This document shows positions 15,277-22,509 of a DNA stretch of 29,141 bases, one piece after another. Source of the DNA: 70-18 sp041691815 (GTDB lineage Bacteria; Pseudomonadota; Alphaproteobacteria; Acetobacterales; Acetobacteraceae); the NCBI GenBank assembly GCA_041691815.1, contig JBEPTZ010000052.1:1-29141 (forward strand). Reading direction: 5' to 3'. The notes under the pieces are model-generated. The model was not told the DNA's origin, ran no database searches, and saw nothing but the letters and a program-made list of their open reading frames with translations. Each line of letters opens with the position of its first letter. Position 1 is the stretch's first letter. A program made the position numbers and the translations under genes.

Positions 15277-16785
15277 TTATCCTGGCGTATTCCACTGATG
15301 CTCCGGCTCCAGCGGGTATACCGGGCGGAGTACGTGGCGGAAGGTGAGTTGGGAATAGTCGCTGGTGCAGACGCCGACGCCGGCGCATTCGACGATTTCG
15401 CGGGCGATGCGGCCGAGGTCGGCGCGCCAGTGGACGCGGCTTTTGATGGCGACGAACTGTTTTTTGGCTGGATCGATGCCGAGGACTTGCAGCATTTCCT
15501 GGGCGGTGGGTTCGATGTGGCGGCTGAGCAGGATGATCTGGACGCGGCCGGTGTCGAGCACCACGGTGTTGCCCATGAAGATTTTCAGGCCGGGGGAGAG
15601 GCCGCCGGTTGAGGTGTAATAGCCGGCGGAGATGGTGCGGACGCGGCCGGTGACGGTGAGCGGGGTGCTGGCGACTGGCAGCAGAGGCATTGGCAGTTTG
15701 GCGCCGATGGTGAGGGTGATCTCGGCGTTGATGCCGGCGGCGAGGGCCTCGGTGACGGCTTCGGGGTCATAGATGCCGAAGAACACCACGTCTTCCAGTT
15801 GCTGGCGGATGATTTCGCGCAGCACGTCGGTGGTGTCCATGGTGCCGCCGCTGGCGCAGTTGTCGTAGTGGTCGAGTAGGAACACCGGGAGTTGGCCGGG
15901 GGCGCCGAGGGATTTGGCGCGGGCGACGGAGGATTCGAGGGGCTCGATGGCGAAGGCGAAATCGCGGCGGGCGTTCCAGGCGAAGGCGAGCAGTTCGTCG
16001 ACCATGGCCTGCGCGTCTTCGGGGTTCTCGTCGGTGGTGACGACGGCGGAGAGGCCGGCCTGGCTGACGTCGGCGTGCGGGAAGCCGACGAAAACGCTGG
16101 CACAGAGGGCGCGGTCGGTGGCTTCCCAGGCTTCGCACATCGCCTGCAGTTGCTTGTTGGGGAACTGGTGGGTGCCTTGGGCCATGACGTGCGGCAGCAT
16201 CGGCGCGCGGCCCCAGGCGGTGGTGGGCAGCACCTCGGTGGACAGGGTGCGCAGCAGGGTCTGGGCGGCGCGGATGCCGGTCTCTTTCATGTCGACATGC
16301 GGGTAGGTGTGGTAGCCGGCGACGATGGTGGCGGTGTGGACCATGTTGTCGAACACGTTGGCGTGCATGTCGTAGGCCACCGCGATCGGCGTGGTGGGGT
16401 CGATTTCGCGGATGCGGCGCAGGAGTTCGCCTTCGCCGTCCTCGAAGGTTTCCACCGCCATGGCGCCGTGCAGGTCGAGCAGGATGCCGTCGAAGCCGCC
16501 TTTGGCCACTGCTTCGGTGATCAGGCGGCAGAAGATTTCGTAGGCGGCGGCGTCGACCGGGCCGCTGGGGGGCGCGCTGGCACAGAGTGGCACGGTGATT
16601 TCGGCGCCGGCGGCTTCGGCGACCTCAAGGAAGCCGCCCATCACGGTGCCGGTGTTGCGGTAGAAGGCGATTGCCGCCTGGCCTTCCAGCAGGGTGTCGC
16701 CGTTGCGGCAGAAGCGGGCGAGCCTGGTTGGCACCGGGGAGAAGGTGTTGGTCTCGTGCGACAGGGTGGCAAGCAGCAGGCGCAT
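15277..16785 (-). CDS. M81 family metallopeptidase (MlrC-like)
   Basis: A 502-residue protein of the M81/microcystinase C family (DUF1485 plus MlrC C-terminal domain). The N-terminal domain shows SHETNTFSP at 9-17, the metal motif LLDLHGAM with Asp104 and His106, DMHANV with His141, and GYHTYPHVD with His159 and His163. The C-terminal domain begins near DHYDNCASGGTMDTT, the typical domain junction motif. MlrC acts on linear microcystin fragments in sphingomonads, but most members are of unknown substrate and probably hydrolyse small peptides or amides. ATG 16785 is preceded by CGGAGA, and the protein then starts with the conserved MRLLLATLSHETN. It diverges from leuC across 96 bp. Confidence 0.9.
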   Translation of the reverse strand: MRLLLATLSHETNTFSPVPTRLARFCRNGDTLLEGQAAIAFYRNTGTVMGGFLEVAEAAGAEITVPLCASAPPSGPVDAAAYEIFCRLITEAVAKGGFDGILLDLHGAMAVETFEDGEGELLRRIREIDPTTPIAVAYDMHANVFDNMVHTATIVAGYHTYPHVDMKETGIRAAQTLLRTLSTEVLPTTAWGRAPMLPHVMAQGTHQFPNKQLQAMCEAWEATDRALCASVFVGFPHADVSQAGLSAVVTTDENPEDAQAMVDELLAFAWNARRDFAFAIEPLESSVARAKSLGAPGQLPVFLLDHYDNCASGGTMDTTDVLREIIRQQLEDVVFFGIYDPEAVTEALAAGINAEITLTIGAKLPMPLLPVASTPLTVTGRVRTISAGYYTSTGGLSPGLKIFMGNTVVLDTGRVQIILLSRHIEPTAQEMLQVLGIDPAKKQFVAIKSRVHWRADLGRIAREIVECAGVGVCTSDYSQLTFRHVLRPVYPLEPEHQWNTPG

Positions 16786-16881
16786 GTTCGGCGGTCTCCG
16801 GGCGTGGGGCGGGGAGCATGCCCTGGCTGGCGCGGGCGGGGAAGGCGGCGGTAGGATGGGCCAGATGGGGGAGGCTGGGAC

Positions 16882-18294
16882 ATGGGTGCGCCGAAGACGA
16901 TGTTCGACAAGATCTGGGACCGTCACACGATCATGACGCGGCCGGATGGGGCGACCTTACTGCATGTGGCGCGGCATCTGGTGCATGACGGGTCGCGGGC
17001 CGGGTTCAAGCAGATGGTCGATACCGGGCTCAGCCTGCGGCATCCTGAGCGCACGTTCGGGACTGCGGATCACTATGTTTCCACCGCCAGCCACGATATT
17101 GCCGCGATCGCCGAGCCGCAGCGGCGGGCGATGGTGGAGGCGGTGGCGGAGAACGCGCAGACGCACGGCTTCGCGTATTTCGGGCTCGGCGACCGGCGGC
17201 AGGGCATCGTGCATATCATCGGGCCGGAGCAGGGGATCACCCAGCCGGGCCTGCTGATGGTGTGCGGCGACAGCCATACCTCGACGCATGGCGCGCTGGG
17301 GGCGCTGGCGTTCGGCATCGGCTCGTCGGAGGTGACGCATGTGCTGGCGACGCAGACGCTGTGGCAGATGCGGCCGAAGGCGATGCGGGTGACGGTGGAT
17401 GGCGCGCTGGGGGCGGGGGTGACGCCGAAGGACGTGATCCTGGCGATCATCGCGCATATCGGCGCGTCCGGCGGCGTGGGGCATGTGATCGAGTATGCCG
17501 GCGAGGTGTTTCGCGCGATGTCGGTCGAAGGGCGGATGACGGTGTGCAACATGTCGATCGAGGCAGGGGCGCGGGCCGGGATGGTGGCGCCGGATGCCGC
17601 CACCTACGCCTATATGAAGGGCCGGCCGTATGCGCCGCAGGGCGCGATGTGGGACCAGGCGATGGGCTACTGGACCAGCCTGCCGAGCGATGCCGCGGCG
17701 GCGTTCGACCTGGAGGTGGCGATGCGCGGCGAGGACATCGCGCCGATGGTGACCTGGGGCACCAGCCCGCAGGATGGCAGCCCGATCACCGGCACGGTGC
17801 CGGACCCTGAGGCGGCGGACACCGCCGAGCGTCGCGAGGGGATGCGGGCGGCGCTGGCCTATATGGGGCTGCAGGCAGGCACCAGGCTGGCCGATATCGC
17901 GGTGGATCGGGTGTTCATCGGGTCGTGCACTAATTCGCGGATCGAGGACTTGCGGGCGGCAGCCGCGGTGGTGCGCGGGCGGCAGGCGGTGGTGACGGCG
18001 TGGGTGGTGCCGGGCTCCGGGCTGGTGAAGGCGCAGGCCGAGGCGGAAGGGCTTGATAGCGTGTTTCGCGAGGCGGGGCTGGAATGGCGGGAGCCTGGCT
18101 GCTCGATGTGCGTGGCGATGAATGGCGATGTGGTGGCGCCGGGCGAGCGCTGCGCATCGACCTCGAACCGCAATTTCGTCGGGCGGCAGGGCAGGGGAGC
18201 GCGCACCCATCTGCTCAGTCCGGCGATGGCGGCGGCGGCGGCGGTGACCGGGCGGCTGACCGATGTGCGGGCGCTGATGGCGGGAGCGGTGTGA
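16882..18294 (+). CDS. leuC: 3-isopropylmalate dehydratase, large subunit
   Basis: A 470-residue aconitase-superfamily protein that, with LeuD, converts 2-isopropylmalate to 3-isopropylmalate in leucine synthesis. It follows E. coli LeuC closely: MFDKIWDRH at the start, VCGDSHTSTHGALGALAFGIG, GSCTNSRIEDLRAAA with Cys349, and PGCSMCVAMN with Cys407 and Cys410. These three cysteines ligate the 4Fe-4S cluster. ERCASTSNRNFVGRQG and the SPAMAAAAAVTG end are also typical. ATG 16882 is preceded by GGGAGG. The stop and the leuD start share one base (TGATG). leuA and leuB are not in the window, so leuCD may stand apart from them. Confidence 0.97.
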   Translation: MGAPKTMFDKIWDRHTIMTRPDGATLLHVARHLVHDGSRAGFKQMVDTGLSLRHPERTFGTADHYVSTASHDIAAIAEPQRRAMVEAVAENAQTHGFAYFGLGDRRQGIVHIIGPEQGITQPGLLMVCGDSHTSTHGALGALAFGIGSSEVTHVLATQTLWQMRPKAMRVTVDGALGAGVTPKDVILAIIAHIGASGGVGHVIEYAGEVFRAMSVEGRMTVCNMSIEAGARAGMVAPDAATYAYMKGRPYAPQGAMWDQAMGYWTSLPSDAAAAFDLEVAMRGEDIAPMVTWGTSPQDGSPITGTVPDPEAADTAERREGMRAALAYMGLQAGTRLADIAVDRVFIGSCTNSRIEDLRAAAAVVRGRQAVVTAWVVPGSGLVKAQAEAEGLDSVFREAGLEWREPGCSMCVAMNGDVVAPGERCASTSNRNFVGRQGRGARTHLLSPAMAAAAAVTGRLTDVRALMAGAV

Positions 18295-18914
18295 TGCGGA
18301 AATTCGAAACCGTCGAGGCGGTGGCGGCGCCGATCGAGATGGCCAACGCCGATACCGACCAGATCATCCCGGCGCGCTTCCTGTGGCGGTCGCGGGCCGA
18401 TGGCTACGGGCATCTGCTGTTCAACGATCTGCGCACCGATGCCGACGGCAAGCAGAAGCCGGATTTCGTGCTGAACCGGCCGGAATATGCCGGTGCCGCA
18501 ATCCTGGTGGCGGATCGCAATTTTGGCTGCGGCTCCTCGCGCGAGCAGGCGGTGTGGACGTTGGACAATGCCGGGGTGCGGGTGGTGATCGCGCCGAGTT
18601 TTGGCGACATCTTCTACAACAACTGCCTGAAGAACGGCCTGCTGCCGGTGGTGCTGCCGGAGGCGCGCTGTGCCGAGTTGCGCGCGGCACTGGCCCGCAA
18701 TCCGGGGGCAAAACTGGTGGCCGATCTGGAGGCGCAGACCGTCACCGGCCCGATAGGGGTGAATGACGGCTACGGCACCGATGATTTCACCATTCCGCCG
18801 TTCCGTCGCGAACTGATGCTGGCCGGGCTTGACGATATCGGCTTCACGCTGGCGCAGGCGGATAAGATTGCAGGGTTTGAGCGCGGATTTGGCGAGGCGC
18901 TGCCGTGGCTTTAG
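18294..18914 (+). CDS. leuD: 3-isopropylmalate dehydratase, small subunit
   Basis: A 206-residue LeuD, the swivelling domain partner of LeuC. Visible markers are NADTDQIIPARFL near the N-terminus, the substrate-binding loop NFGCGSSREQAVW, and SFGDIFYNNCLKNGLLP. The C-terminal FTIPPFRRELMLAGLDDI is standard. ATG 18294 overlaps the last base of leuC, so translation is likely coupled and yields equal amounts of the subunits. It converges with the ornithine-cyclodeaminase-family gene, with 22 bp between the stops and no clear terminator. Confidence 0.97.
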   Translation: MRKFETVEAVAAPIEMANADTDQIIPARFLWRSRADGYGHLLFNDLRTDADGKQKPDFVLNRPEYAGAAILVADRNFGCGSSREQAVWTLDNAGVRVVIAPSFGDIFYNNCLKNGLLPVVLPEARCAELRAALARNPGAKLVADLEAQTVTGPIGVNDGYGTDDFTIPPFRRELMLAGLDDIGFTLAQADKIAGFERGFGEALPWL

Positions 18915-18936
18915 CAGGCGACGCTGCTCCGGAATA

Positions 18937-19899
18937 TCAGGACGGCGTGACGCAGTCCGCGTAAACCAGACCGGCGGCAGCGAGGTCCTCGATCGCGCTG
19001 CCGACCGACTTGAACAGGGTGATTTCCTCGGGCGTGCCACGGCCGCCGATCGTGCCCCGGCACAGGCCGAACAGGTCGCCCTGGATCGCCGCGCGGGCCA
19101 GCGCGCCGGAGGCCAGCGCCTGGGTGATGTCGCCGGCCTCGGCCAGCGCCGCATCGGTGTCGATGAACACCCGAGCCCGTGCCACCGCCGCATCGTCGGC
19201 CTCGCGCATGTCCGGACGGTAGCCGCCGATCAGGTCAAGATGCGTTCCGGGCGTCAGCCAGGCGCCGTGGATCAATGGCTGGCTGGCCAGCGTGGCGCAG
19301 GAGACGATATCGCTGCCGCGCGTGGCGGCTTCCAGGTCGGTGGTGGCGGTGGCATCGAACCCGCTCTCACGCAGCCGCGCCGCCAAACGCTCGGCGCCGG
19401 CGGCATTGCGGTTCCACACCAGCACCCGTTCGATAGCGCGCACCGCCGCCCAGGCCGCCGGCAGCATGCCGGCGATATGCCCGCTGCCCACCACCAGCAG
19501 CGACCGCGTATCCTTGCGCGCCAGATAATCCCCCGCCAGCGCCGAGGCCGCCGCCGTCCGCCTTCCGGTGATCTCGTTGCCGTCGATCACCGCCAGATGC
19601 CGCCCGGTGGCGCCGTCGCACAGCAGATAGGTCGAGGACACCGCGTTCAACCCCAGCGCGCCGTTCTCCGGAAACACCGTGACAATCTTGACCCCCAGCG
19701 CCGCGCGTCCCTGCCAGGCCGGCATCAGCAGCAGGCTCGCCTCGGCCGCGCCCGTCGCCGCCAGCCCGTGCCGGTGCCGCAGCGGGGTCTCCGCACCGGC
19801 GATGAACGCCGCCCGCAACGCCGGGATCAGCCGCGGAAATGCCAGGCTCGCCGCGGCGCGCGCCCGCTCGATGGTCACTGGTCCTGCCTGCTCGCTCAT
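18937..19899 (-). CDS. Ornithine cyclodeaminase / mu-crystallin family protein
   Basis: A 320-residue NAD(P)-dependent enzyme of the OCD/mu-crystallin family. LGVKIVTVFPEN gives the conserved Lys71, DGNEITGRRTAAASALA holds the conserved Arg and Thr, and VVGSGHIAG at 137-144 is the dinucleotide loop. Later GGYRPDMREAD and the GLCRGTIGGR / ITLFKSVGSAIEDLAAA end are family standards. Members deaminate ornithine to proline, or reduce cyclic imino acids (ketimine or pyrroline-2-carboxylate reductases); the substrate is not decidable here. ATG 19899 has GAGGA upstream. It diverges from the acyl-CoA dehydrogenase across 117 bp that hold a 16-bp triple repeat. Confidence 0.9.
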   Translation of the reverse strand: MSEQAGPVTIERARAAASLAFPRLIPALRAAFIAGAETPLRHRHGLAATGAAEASLLLMPAWQGRAALGVKIVTVFPENGALGLNAVSSTYLLCDGATGRHLAVIDGNEITGRRTAAASALAGDYLARKDTRSLLVVGSGHIAGMLPAAWAAVRAIERVLVWNRNAAGAERLAARLRESGFDATATTDLEAATRGSDIVSCATLASQPLIHGAWLTPGTHLDLIGGYRPDMREADDAAVARARVFIDTDAALAEAGDITQALASGALARAAIQGDLFGLCRGTIGGRGTPEEITLFKSVGSAIEDLAAAGLVYADCVTPS

Positions 19900-19961
19900 C
19901 GCGCGTCCTCGTGCCGTGGATTGCCCCGCGGTTATCGGGCGGGCAGGATGCACGCCCAGGC

Positions 19962-20009
19962 TTGCAACCGAAAGCCCTTGCAACCGAAAGCCCTCGCAAC
20001 CGAAAGCCC
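19962..20009 (+). repeat. Three tandem 16-bp units upstream of the acyl-CoA dehydrogenase
   Basis: TTGCAACCGAAAGCCC is repeated at 19962-19977, 19978-19993 and, with one T-to-C change, 19994-20009, ending 7 bp before the ATG. The array forms the entire proximal leader, so no conventional ribosome-binding site other than the purine run GAAAG inside each unit is available. Copy number change would alter spacing to any upstream promoter. Confidence 0.92.
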
Positions 20010-20016
20010 ACCGCGC

Positions 20017-21183
20017 ATGGATTTCGCCGCCACCGACGCCCAGCAAGCCGTTCGCGAGGCGGTCGCCCGCATCTGCGCCCGCTTCGATGACGCCTACTGG
20101 CTGGCGCGCGATCGCGACGGGGTGTTTCCGCACGAACTGTACCAGGCGCTGGCCGCCGATGGCTGGCTCGGCATCTGCATCCCCGAGGAATACGGCGGCA
20201 GCGGCCTCGGCATCACCGAGGCGGCGATCATGATGCAGGCGATCGCCCAGTCCGGTGCGGCGATGTCCGGCGCCTCCGCCGTCCATATCAACATCTTCGG
20301 CCTCAACCCGGTGGTGAAGTTCGGCACCGCCGCCCAGAAATCCCGCATGCTGCCGCCGCTGGTCGAGGGCCGCGAGCAGGCCTGCTTCGGCGTCACCGAG
20401 CCGGATGCCGGGCTCGACACCACCCAGATCAAAACCCGCGCCGAAAAACACGGCGACCGCTACATCGTGCACGGCCAGAAAATCTGGACCTCCACCGCGC
20501 AGATCGCCCACAAAATCCTGCTGCTGGCCCGCACCACGCCGATCGAGCAGACCACCCGCCGCACCGAGGGGCTGAGCCTGTTCTACACCACGCTCGACCG
20601 CAGCCGCGCCGAGGTGCGCGCCATCGACAAGATGGGCCGCAAGGCGGTCGACTCCAACCAGGTGTTCTTCGACGGCATGGAAATCCCCGACGAGGACCGC
20701 ATCGGCGAGGAAGGCCGCGGCTTCGAATACCTCCTCCAGGGCCTGAACCCGGAACGTATCCTGATCGCCGCCGAAGCCGTCGGTCTCGGCCTGCTGGCGC
20801 TCGACCGCGCCAGCAGCTACGCCCGTGAGCGCGTGGTGTTCGGCCGCCCGATCGGCCAGAACCAGGCCATCCAGCACCCGCTGGCGGAAAGCTGGATGGA
20901 ACTGGAAGCCGCCCGCCTGATGACCATGAACGCCGCCTGGGCCTACGACACCGGCCGCCCCGCAGGTGCCGCCGCCAACGCCGCCAAATACCTCGCCGCC
21001 GAAGCCGGCTTCAAAGCCTGCACCACCGCAGTGATGACCCACGGCGGCTTCGGCTACGCGAAAGAATACCACGTCGAACGCTACCTGCGCGAAAGCCTGA
21101 TCCCACGCATCGCCCCGATCAGCCCGCAACTGGTACTGTGCTACATCGCCGAGCGGGTGCTCGGTCTTCCGAAATCATATTGA
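20017..21183 (+). CDS. Acyl-CoA dehydrogenase family protein
   Basis: A 388-residue flavoprotein with the three-part ACAD layout: N-terminal helical domain (residues 1-125), middle beta domain with CFGVTEPDAGLDTT (123-136) and KIWTSTAQ for FAD and substrate, and C-terminal helical domain with ERVVFGRPIGQNQAIQHPLA and THGGFGYAKEY. The usual catalytic Glu of medium/short-chain enzymes (IYEGT) is replaced: the aligned stretch is IAPIS, with Pro367. Glu247 in LNPERI sits where isovaleryl-CoA and long-chain enzymes carry their base, so activity may be retained with that geometry. The substrate is unknown. ATG 20017 follows the 16-bp repeat array. Repeat copy D follows its stop. Confidence 0.9.
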   Translation: MDFAATDAQQAVREAVARICARFDDAYWLARDRDGVFPHELYQALAADGWLGICIPEEYGGSGLGITEAAIMMQAIAQSGAAMSGASAVHINIFGLNPVVKFGTAAQKSRMLPPLVEGREQACFGVTEPDAGLDTTQIKTRAEKHGDRYIVHGQKIWTSTAQIAHKILLLARTTPIEQTTRRTEGLSLFYTTLDRSRAEVRAIDKMGRKAVDSNQVFFDGMEIPDEDRIGEEGRGFEYLLQGLNPERILIAAEAVGLGLLALDRASSYARERVVFGRPIGQNQAIQHPLAESWMELEAARLMTMNAAWAYDTGRPAGAAANAAKYLAAEAGFKACTTAVMTHGGFGYAKEYHVERYLRESLIPRIAPISPQLVLCYIAERVLGLPKSY

Positions 21184-21197
21184 AGGGAAGAGAAAAT

Positions 21198-21322
21198 GTT
21201 CTTTTTTGAAAAAAAGAACCAAAAAACTTTTTATCCGCCTTGCAACAGCGGAGATGTGGAGACGCCGGAGTCTCCAAAATGGGTGAAAAGGTTTTTTGTT
21301 TCTTTTTGTTCACAAAAAGAAA
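21198..21322 (+). repeat. Full copy (D) of the AT-rich hairpin element
   Basis: A 125-bp element starting 14 bp after the acyl-CoA dehydrogenase stop. Hairpin 1 is at 21198-21219 (GTTCTTTTTT / AAAAAAGAAC). The centre at 21258-21275 is GGAGACGCCGGAGTCTCC, one base off the perfect palindrome. Hairpin 2 at 21299-21322 has arms TTTCTTTTTG and CAAAAAGAAA: compared with the other copies both ends of one base pair have changed (C-G to T-A), keeping the stem. It ends 10 bp before the FAD oxidoreductase ATG. Confidence 0.92.
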
Positions 21323-21332
21323 TGCTTTTCTG

Positions 21333-22496
21333 ATGCGTGTCGTTATCATCGGCGGCGGCGCGGTCGGCAGTTCCGTAGCTTATCACCTGGCCCTGGCCGA
21401 CGGCCATGAGGTCACCGTGGTCGAGCGTGACCCGACCTATCGCATTGCCTCGTCGTCACTGTCGGCCAGTTCGATCCGCCAGCAGTTTTCCACGCCGCTG
21501 AACATCGCCATGTCGCGCTTCGGGCTGGATTTCCTGCGCGCGGCGCCCGAGGCGCTGGCGGTGGATGGCGACCGGCCGGCGCTCGGCCTGCACGAGCGCG
21601 GCTATCTGTTCCTGGCCTCGGCCGCCGGTGAGGCGATCCTGCGCGACAACCATGTGGTGCAGCAGGCCAGCGGCGCCGAGATCGCGCTGCTGGACCCGGC
21701 GGCGTTGCGGGCGCGGTTTCCGTGGATGTCCACCGAGGGCGTGGCGTTGGCCGCGCTGGGCCTGGCCGGCGAGGGCTGGTTCGACGGCCCGGCGCTGCTC
21801 GCCGCCTATCGCCGCAAGGCGCGCAGTATGGGGGTGGCCTACGTGGCACAGGACGCCATCGGCTTCACCCGCGCCGGCCGCCGCATCTCCGGCGTCGCAC
21901 TGGCCGATGGCAGCACGCTGGCCTGCGATATCGCGGTCAACGCCGCCGGCCCGTGGGCGGCACGGGTGGCGTCCTGGGCGGAGATCGACCTGCCGGTGCG
22001 GGCCCGCAAGCGCATGGTGTTCGTGGTCGCCTGCCGCACGCCGCTGCCTGGTTGCGGCCTCACCATCGACGCCAGCGGCATCTGGTGGCGGCCGGAGGGC
22101 GCGTTCTACCTGTGCGGCCGCTCGCCGGACGAGGGCGAGCCGGACCCTGACGAGGCGCCGCTGGAGGTGGACGAAGCGATGTTCCACGACCGCGTCTGGC
22201 CGGCGATGGCCGAGCGGGTGCCGGCGTTCGAGGAACTCAAGCTGTCCTCGTCCTGGGCCGGATACTACGAATACAACATTTTCGACCAGAACGGCATCGT
22301 CGGTCCGCATCCGGACTGCGACAACCTGATCTTCGCCAACGGCTTCTCCGGCCACGGCATCCAGCACTCGCCGGCCACCGGGCGGGCGGTGGCGGAGTTG
22401 ATCACCGATGGCCGCTACACCAGCCTGGACCTGTCGCCGCTCGGCTTCGGCCGGGTGCTGCGCGGTGAGCGGCTGATCGAACGCAACATCGTCTAG
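21333..22496 (+). CDS. FAD-dependent oxidoreductase, DAO family (FOXRED1-like)
   Basis: A 387-residue flavoenzyme. The dinucleotide loop IIGGGAVGSS is at residues 5-14 (Gly7, Gly9, Gly12), ending in the acidic VVERD. NAAGPWAARVA marks the second FAD segment of DAO enzymes. The C-terminal NGFSGHGIQHSPATGRAVAE and the tail DLSPLGFGRVLRGERLIERN follow human FOXRED1, suggesting a dehydrogenase or oxidase of N-methylated or secondary amines, or an assembly role; the substrate is unknown. ATG 21333 is preceded by the right hairpin of repeat copy D, whose AAAAAGAAA strand is the only purine run at ribosome-binding distance. The ThDP gene begins 13 bp after its stop, so they form an operon. Confidence 0.88.
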   Translation: MRVVIIGGGAVGSSVAYHLALADGHEVTVVERDPTYRIASSSLSASSIRQQFSTPLNIAMSRFGLDFLRAAPEALAVDGDRPALGLHERGYLFLASAAGEAILRDNHVVQQASGAEIALLDPAALRARFPWMSTEGVALAALGLAGEGWFDGPALLAAYRRKARSMGVAYVAQDAIGFTRAGRRISGVALADGSTLACDIAVNAAGPWAARVASWAEIDLPVRARKRMVFVVACRTPLPGCGLTIDASGIWWRPEGAFYLCGRSPDEGEPDPDEAPLEVDEAMFHDRVWPAMAERVPAFEELKLSSSWAGYYEYNIFDQNGIVGPHPDCDNLIFANGFSGHGIQHSPATGRAVAELITDGRYTSLDLSPLGFGRVLRGERLIERNIV

Positions 22497-22509
22497 GCAG
22501 GAGTGGGCC

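Noticed and set aside
18937..21129. A 730-codon open frame on the minus strand extending upstream from the ornithine-cyclodeaminase-family gene across the acyl-CoA dehydrogenase
   Set aside because: Only the part from 19899 down has family motifs; the extension is antisense to a clear acyl-CoA dehydrogenase and is open because of high GC content.
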